Of a stretch of DNA of 64,000 nt, positions 59,110 through 64,000 are shown piece by piece; position 1 is the first letter of the stretch; each line of letters starts with the position of its first letter. The position numbers were made by a program, and so were the translations under genes. The DNA is from an uncultured Pelagibacteraceae bacterium (lineage in GTDB: Bacteria > Pseudomonadota > Alphaproteobacteria > Pelagibacterales > Pelagibacteraceae). The stretch lies in contig CACAIU010000002.1 of assembly GCA_902532645.1 (NCBI GenBank), forward strand, positions 1 through 64,000, read 5' to 3'. The notes under the pieces were generated by a model. It worked only from the letters and a program-made list of their open reading frames with translations. It was not told where the DNA came from and searched no databases.

Positions 59110-59754
59110 ATGAAAAATTTAGATTTACCAAATAAAATTCCTGTATTTCCTCTAAGTAACTTTATATTGTTTCCAAAAACTACTGTCCCTCTAAATATTT
59201 TTGAACCTCGATACATAGATATGATTAATGACAGCATGCAATCAAATAAAATGATAGGTATGATACAACCAAAAACATATAGCAGCAAAAGTTCTAACCC
59301 AAGTTTATACGAAGTCGGTTGTTTAGGAAAAATTATAACTTTTCAAGAAACTGATGACGGTCGATATTTAATTGAGTTAAAAGGATTAATTAGATTTAAG
59401 AAAATCAGAGAAATTGAGAGTATTAATAAATATAGAATTTTAGAGGTAAACTTTGATGAATTTGTTGAAGATCTAAATCCTGAAAAAGAACAATTAAAAT
59501 TTTCAGATCTAGAATTAATTTTTAAAGATTTAAAGACTTTATTTGAAAAGAAAGGATTTATCATTAATTGGAAAGCATTAGAAAAGCAAAGTCTTGATGA
59601 AACAATTAATGCATTAGCAATGGCATCCCCATTTTCTCTAGAGGAAAAACAAATTCTACTAGAATCAAAAAATTTAGATATCAGGAAAAATAAAATAAGT
59701 GAAATACTAAAAACTTATACTCATGATATTTATGATAATACAACTATTCAATAA
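59110..59754 (+). CDS. LON peptidase substrate-binding (Lon N) domain protein
   Basis: IPVFPLSNFILFPKTTVPLNIFEPRYIDMI; DDGRYLIELKGLIRF. Confidence 0.93.
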   Translation: MKNLDLPNKIPVFPLSNFILFPKTTVPLNIFEPRYIDMINDSMQSNKMIGMIQPKTYSSKSSNPSLYEVGCLGKIITFQETDDGRYLIELKGLIRFKKIREIESINKYRILEVNFDEFVEDLNPEKEQLKFSDLELIFKDLKTLFEKKGFIINWKALEKQSLDETINALAMASPFSLEEKQILLESKNLDIRKNKISEILKTYTHDIYDNTTIQ

Positions 59755-60825
59755 CTAAATTATTATACCCTTATCAGCAATTTCAGTAAAAAATTTGTTA
59801 ATCGACGGGTTTTTACCTAAAATTTGAATTGATTTACTAATAATATTACTTTTTGTTTTTCTTTCTAAATTAAAAATTTCATGAATTAGGTCAACACCAT
59901 TAGAAAATACAAAATTTTTATGTCTAGATTTTTTTTCAAATTCAATATTTACAGATTTATCTAAGGGGAGGCCTAATGATATTTTTTTTTGAATTATATT
60001 TGTAAAAATCATTATATCTCTAATAGTCATATTAAATCCTTGACCAGCAAGAGGATGAATTTTGTGAAGCAGATCACCAAAAGCCAAAATATTTTCGTGA
60101 TAATATGATCTTAAAGTAAGTGATTTTAATTCAAACTTTTCAATTTGTCCTATTTTTTTAATTTTGTATTTAATATTATTTTCTTCGATAAGTTTTTTTA
60201 TATTAATTTTATTATTATTTAAATTATGGACTGAATAAACAATTGAAGTTTCTCTATCAGAAACAGGCAAGAAAGCAATTGGGCCTCTTTTTGTAAATAT
60301 TTGAGTTGCAATATTATTTATTATCTTTTCATGTTTTATAACTGCCGTATATGCAAAGCTATTATATTTTTTAATCACCTTTTTATTAAAAAATTTTTTT
60401 GTTAAGTAATTATTTTGATCTGTATTTATAACTAAATCATATTTTTTATACGAAAAATTATTTTTTGAATAAATTAATCTAAAGTATTTATTTTTTTCCA
60501 ATTTTTTTTTTAAAAGATCAATTAACTCATGATTTTTTACTATTGAAAAAAGATATTTATTTTTGTTTTCAAATTTTATTATTTTTTCTTTTCTTAAATT
60601 ATCAGTAAAAATTTCAATTTTGTTTAATTTCCATATAATTTTTTCAATATTAAGAATTTTTTGGTTAAAAAAATTAACATTACTTTCTGAAATTCCAATA
60701 GTTCTTGTTTTATTTATTAATAATTGTTTATTTTGTGAAAAAACTTCGACATAGATTTTTCGATTAACTAAAGCTTTAGCTAAAGCAAAACTTGATAAAC
60801 CGTCACCTAAAATACAAAGCTTCAT
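59755..60825 (-). CDS. FAD-dependent UbiH-like monooxygenase/hydroxylase
   Basis: MKLCILGDGLSSFALAKAL; AFGDLLHKIHPLAGQGFNMTIRD; start chosen at MKLCIL (ORF track extends to 60864). Confidence 0.9.
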   Translation of the reverse strand: MKLCILGDGLSSFALAKALVNRKIYVEVFSQNKQLLINKTRTIGISESNVNFFNQKILNIEKIIWKLNKIEIFTDNLRKEKIIKFENKNKYLFSIVKNHELIDLLKKKLEKNKYFRLIYSKNNFSYKKYDLVINTDQNNYLTKKFFNKKVIKKYNSFAYTAVIKHEKIINNIATQIFTKRGPIAFLPVSDRETSIVYSVHNLNNNKINIKKLIEENNIKYKIKKIGQIEKFELKSLTLRSYYHENILAFGDLLHKIHPLAGQGFNMTIRDIMIFTNIIQKKISLGLPLDKSVNIEFEKKSRHKNFVFSNGVDLIHEIFNLERKTKSNIISKSIQILGKNPSINKFFTEIADKGIII

Positions 60826-60855
60826 ACTATTTTTAATTTTAACAATAAAAATTAG

Positions 60856-62976
60856 ATGATACAAAGTGGTATAATTGATTCATTTTTTATGAATATTAAA
60901 AAAACAGCTAATTTATTAATTAATTTCACTCTTAGAAGAGTTGCTGAAATTTTTGGATTATTGATTGTTTCCACAGGTGCATTACTATTAATTTCATTAA
61001 TAACTTATTCACCAGAAGATCCTAATTTTATATTTCCTGATAATATAGAAATCAAAAATTTACTTGGCAGCAAAGGAAGTTTTGTATCTGATTTATTTTT
61101 TCAATCTTTTGGCTTTGTGGCCTATTTAATTTCTTTTACGTTAATTATTACTGGTATTAATGTTTTTAGAAATAAAGAATTTTTTCTTATATTAGAAAAT
61201 ATATTTTATGCTGTTATTTATTCTGCTTTAGGAACTTTATTCTTAGCTTATTTCTACTCAAATGCATTTATTTTTTATATAAATGGAAGTGGTGGATTTG
61301 TTGGCTCGTATTTAAACACAACTTTTTTGAATAATTTAATTCAAATCAATGAAAGCATATTTTATTTTGGATTAATTGCACTAATAATTTTTTTATTTTT
61401 AATTAGTATAAATTTTCATCCATTCCTTTTTTATACTTTTTTGAGAAATAAATTAAATTTTTTTTCTAATAAAGATAAAGATAAGAATTACACTGATAAA
61501 AGTGAAATAATAAATGAATATATCCCGCAAGAAGAAATAAAGAATCTAATTCAGGAAGATCTTCCCTTTATAAAAGCCGATACAAAAAAAGATTATACAA
61601 TAAAATTTAAACTACCTAGTTTGGATTTATTAAAAACACAAAATGAAAAAAGGGAAGGTAGGAATAAAAAAAGCGAAACACAAGATCCTCAATTTCTAGA
61701 AAAAATTTTGTTAGACTTTGGTGTTAACGGCAGTATTAAAAAAGTGAGTCACGGACCAGTAGTTACATTAAGTGAATTTGAACCTGCGGCTGGTGTAAAA
61801 GTTTCAAAAATAATTAATTTATCTGATGATATTGCTAGAAATACTAGTTCGGAATCTGCAAGAATATCAACTATTCCAGGAAGTAATACAGTTGGGATAG
61901 AACTGCCTAATAACTTAAGAGAAAATGTTTATCTCAGTGAAATTTTAAATAATTCAGATTTTAAGAAAAAAGAAATTAAATTACCAATTGCTTTGGGAAA
62001 GAGTATTTCTGGGAATCCATTAGTTAGCGATCTATCTTCAATGCCTCATCTATTGATTGCGGGTACTACAGGATCTGGAAAATCTGTATGTATAAATACA
62101 ATAATACTCTCTCTTCTTTACCGGCATACACCAGAGAAATGTAAATTCATTTTGATCGATCCAAAAATGTTAGAATTATCAACTTATGAAGGAATTCCAC
62201 ATTTGTTATGTCCTGTTATTACTGAAGCAAAAAAAGCAGCATCTGTGTTGGGGTGGGTTGTTAAAGAAATGGAGAGTAGATACAGATTAATGACGAAAGA
62301 AGGAGTTAGAAATATTGATGGTTATAATGCTAAACACAAACTACCTATGCCTTTTATTGTGGTTGTTGTTGATGAAATGTCTGATTTGATGCTAGTAGCA
62401 GGGAAAGAAATTGAAAATTATATTCAAAAACTATCCCAAATGGCAAGAGCTGCTGGTATTCATATTATAATGGCAACGCAAAGACCAAGTGTTGATGTTA
62501 TAACTGGAACCATTAAGGCAAATTTTCCTACTAGAATTTCTTTTCAGGTTACTTCTAAAATTGATAGTAGAACAATTCTTGGGGAACAAGGTGCAGAACA
62601 ACTATTGGGTAAAGGGGATATGTTATATATGTCCTCTGCTAACAGAATAGTTAGAATACATGCCCCATTTGTATCAGATAATGAAATTGAGAAAGTAAAC
62701 AATTTCTTAAGATCTCAAGCCGAACCTGATTATGTTGATGAAATATTAAATTTTGCAGATGAAAAAGAAATTGGAGATGGTCATAACACTGCAGATAAAG
62801 ATGATTTATATCAACAAGCTGTAGATTTAATTAGATCTGAAGGAAAAGCCTCTACATCATTTTTACAAAGAAAACTTCAAATTGGTTATAATAGAGCAGC
62901 AAGAATTATAGATATGATGGAGGCTGATGGAATTGTCAGCAAAGCAAATCATGTTGGCAAAAGAGATGTACTTTAA
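60856..62976 (+). CDS. ftsK: DNA translocase FtsK/SpoIIIE
   Basis: LIAGTTGSGKSVCINT; C-terminal gamma winged-helix; the start may be internal. Confidence 0.95.
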   Translation: MIQSGIIDSFFMNIKKTANLLINFTLRRVAEIFGLLIVSTGALLLISLITYSPEDPNFIFPDNIEIKNLLGSKGSFVSDLFFQSFGFVAYLISFTLIITGINVFRNKEFFLILENIFYAVIYSALGTLFLAYFYSNAFIFYINGSGGFVGSYLNTTFLNNLIQINESIFYFGLIALIIFLFLISINFHPFLFYTFLRNKLNFFSNKDKDKNYTDKSEIINEYIPQEEIKNLIQEDLPFIKADTKKDYTIKFKLPSLDLLKTQNEKREGRNKKSETQDPQFLEKILLDFGVNGSIKKVSHGPVVTLSEFEPAAGVKVSKIINLSDDIARNTSSESARISTIPGSNTVGIELPNNLRENVYLSEILNNSDFKKKEIKLPIALGKSISGNPLVSDLSSMPHLLIAGTTGSGKSVCINTIILSLLYRHTPEKCKFILIDPKMLELSTYEGIPHLLCPVITEAKKAASVLGWVVKEMESRYRLMTKEGVRNIDGYNAKHKLPMPFIVVVVDEMSDLMLVAGKEIENYIQKLSQMARAAGIHIIMATQRPSVDVITGTIKANFPTRISFQVTSKIDSRTILGEQGAEQLLGKGDMLYMSSANRIVRIHAPFVSDNEIEKVNNFLRSQAEPDYVDEILNFADEKEIGDGHNTADKDDLYQQAVDLIRSEGKASTSFLQRKLQIGYNRAARIIDMMEADGIVSKANHVGKRDVL

Positions 62977-63524
62977 TGTTACAAGTTTTTTCAATTTTTT
63001 TATTACTTTTTTTTACTTCACCATTAAATGCTGAAATTAAAAATAAAATCATACAAAATTTAAAAAAAACTAATAATTTAGATTTTAAATTTGAACAAAA
63101 CATAAATGGTAAAATTGAAAATGGAAATTGCACAATTAAATACCCAAAAAAAATTTTTTGTGAATATGTAAAAAGTAATAATAAAATCTTAGTTTCAAAT
63201 GGAAAATCATTGGTGATAAAAACTAGAGCGAGTTATTACAGATATCCACTTGAAAAAACACCTTTAAATTTGATTTTAGATAAAAATTTTTTAATAAATA
63301 AAATTTATAAACTTGAGGAAAGAATCGTTGATCAGAATCTTGTTAATTTTACAATCAAGGAAAGAGATGATGAAATTAATTTATTCTTTGATAATAAAAC
63401 TTATGATTTAATTGGTTGGCAAAATATTGATATTTATCAAAATTTTAATATTACTTTTATTTCATCAATACGAAAAAATAGATTTATATCAGAAGATTTA
63501 TTTAAAATTCCCTCTTTGAACTAA
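62976..63524 (+). CDS. lolA: Outer-membrane lipoprotein carrier protein (LolA-like)
   Basis: Signal peptide; LolA-like sequence directly after ftsK (TAATG overlap). Confidence 0.88.
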   Translation: MLQVFSIFLLLFFTSPLNAEIKNKIIQNLKKTNNLDFKFEQNINGKIENGNCTIKYPKKIFCEYVKSNNKILVSNGKSLVIKTRASYYRYPLEKTPLNLILDKNFLINKIYKLEERIVDQNLVNFTIKERDDEINLFFDNKTYDLIGWQNIDIYQNFNITFISSIRKNRFISEDLFKIPSLN

Positions 63525-64000
63525 ATATTTATAATTTCAGTTTTAAATATTTTCATACCTCTTGAAATATAATTATTTAAAGCATTTTTATGGTCCAAAG
63601 AACATGTATGGACCCAAACACGGTTAGTATTATTTTGAAAAGATCTTTTAATAGCTTCGGATAATAAATAAGAGCCTAATTTTTTATTTTGATACTCTTC
63701 CAATATTCCAAAATAAGCAATCTCGGTTTCATTTTTTTCTGGATGATAAATTAACTCAAAAAAACCAACCAAATCATCCTTAAATTTAAAGACATATGAT
63801 TGAACATGCTTTGTGGAAACATATTTAATCCACTTGTCTTCCGTCCAAGTCAATCTATCTACCCACTTATGATTTTTACCAATACTTTTATAAAAAAACT
63901 TATTTAATTGGAAATTAAGTGGATCAATTAAACCTAAAGTATATTTATCGGATGGCTTATCACCTTCTTTTAAATCCTTAAGTGAATTTATTTCTAAATA
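63521..64000 (-). CDS. GNAT family N-acetyltransferase, truncated by the window edge
   Basis: Reverse frame stays open beyond the listed start (a TTG) to the window end: ...DPLNFQLNKFFYKSIGKNHKWVDRLTWTEDKWIKYVSTK...; AYFGILEEYQNKKLGSYLLSEAI. Confidence 0.85.
   Translation of the reverse strand, partial: YLEINSLKDLKEGDKPSDKYTLGLIDPLNFQLNKFFYKSIGKNHKWVDRLTWTEDKWIKYVSTKHVQSYVFKFKDDLVGFFELIYHPEKNETEIAYFGILEEYQNKKLGSYLLSEAIKRSFQNNTNRVWVHTCSLDHKNALNNYISRGMKIFKTEIINI

Noticed and set aside
58995-59288. 97-aa minus ORF
   Set aside because: Antisense to the sulfotransferase end and Lon-N domain gene start, both supported by motifs.
1-64000. CRISPR arrays, IS elements, prophage genes, toxin-antitoxin or defense operons
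   Set aside because: No regular repeat-spacer array, transposase, integrase or recognised defense gene was seen.

Overview
AT-rich, very gene-dense window with one-nucleotide and few-nucleotide gene overlaps. Gene content and style suggest a SAR11/Pelagibacterales-type alphaproteobacterium (inference). No rRNA, CRISPR array, IS element or prophage was seen. One tRNA was found: tRNA-Gly(GCC). Layout: (i) a minus-strand amidase + TRAP transporter operon. (ii) A minus-strand SDR / ADH-fragment / GlpVPQST-like ABC transporter operon, divergent from an AcoR-like regulator that lacks the AAA+ domain, followed by a 2-hydroxyacid/glycolate oxidation block (HIBADH-like, D-2-hydroxyacid dehydrogenase, glcFED, aminotransferase, FMN hydroxyacid dehydrogenase). 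(iii) A PagL-like lipid A deacylase next to ccmHGFEDC. (iv) Housekeeping genes (yciB, Bax inhibitor-1, aldo/keto reductase, argG). (v) A photolyase-type cluster: a photolyase-like protein with an apparently C-terminal alpha/beta domain, a Class I GATase, a 42-aa DUF2256 ORF missed by the ORF track, a PhrB/CryB-type photolyase apparently lacking Fe-S ligands, an SDR and a PQQ-type dehydrogenase. (vi) folD, mscS, hemDC, tsaD and an acetyl-CoA synthetase with a long Lys/Arg-rich N-terminal tail. (vii) A DUF4212/SSS symporter with an EF-hand-like loop. (viii) rpe, heparinase II/III, purH, pterin dehydratase. (ix) Sulfotransferases with TPR proteins, including a TPR protein fused to a Cys-containing domain I cannot name. 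(x) Lon-N domain protein, UbiH-like, ftsK, lolA and a GNAT running off the right edge. Best candidates for new biology: the regulator/ABC/hydroxyacid island, the photolyase cluster, the TPR-Cys domain protein beside sulfotransferases, and a wobble-supported RNA hairpin upstream of ccmC.
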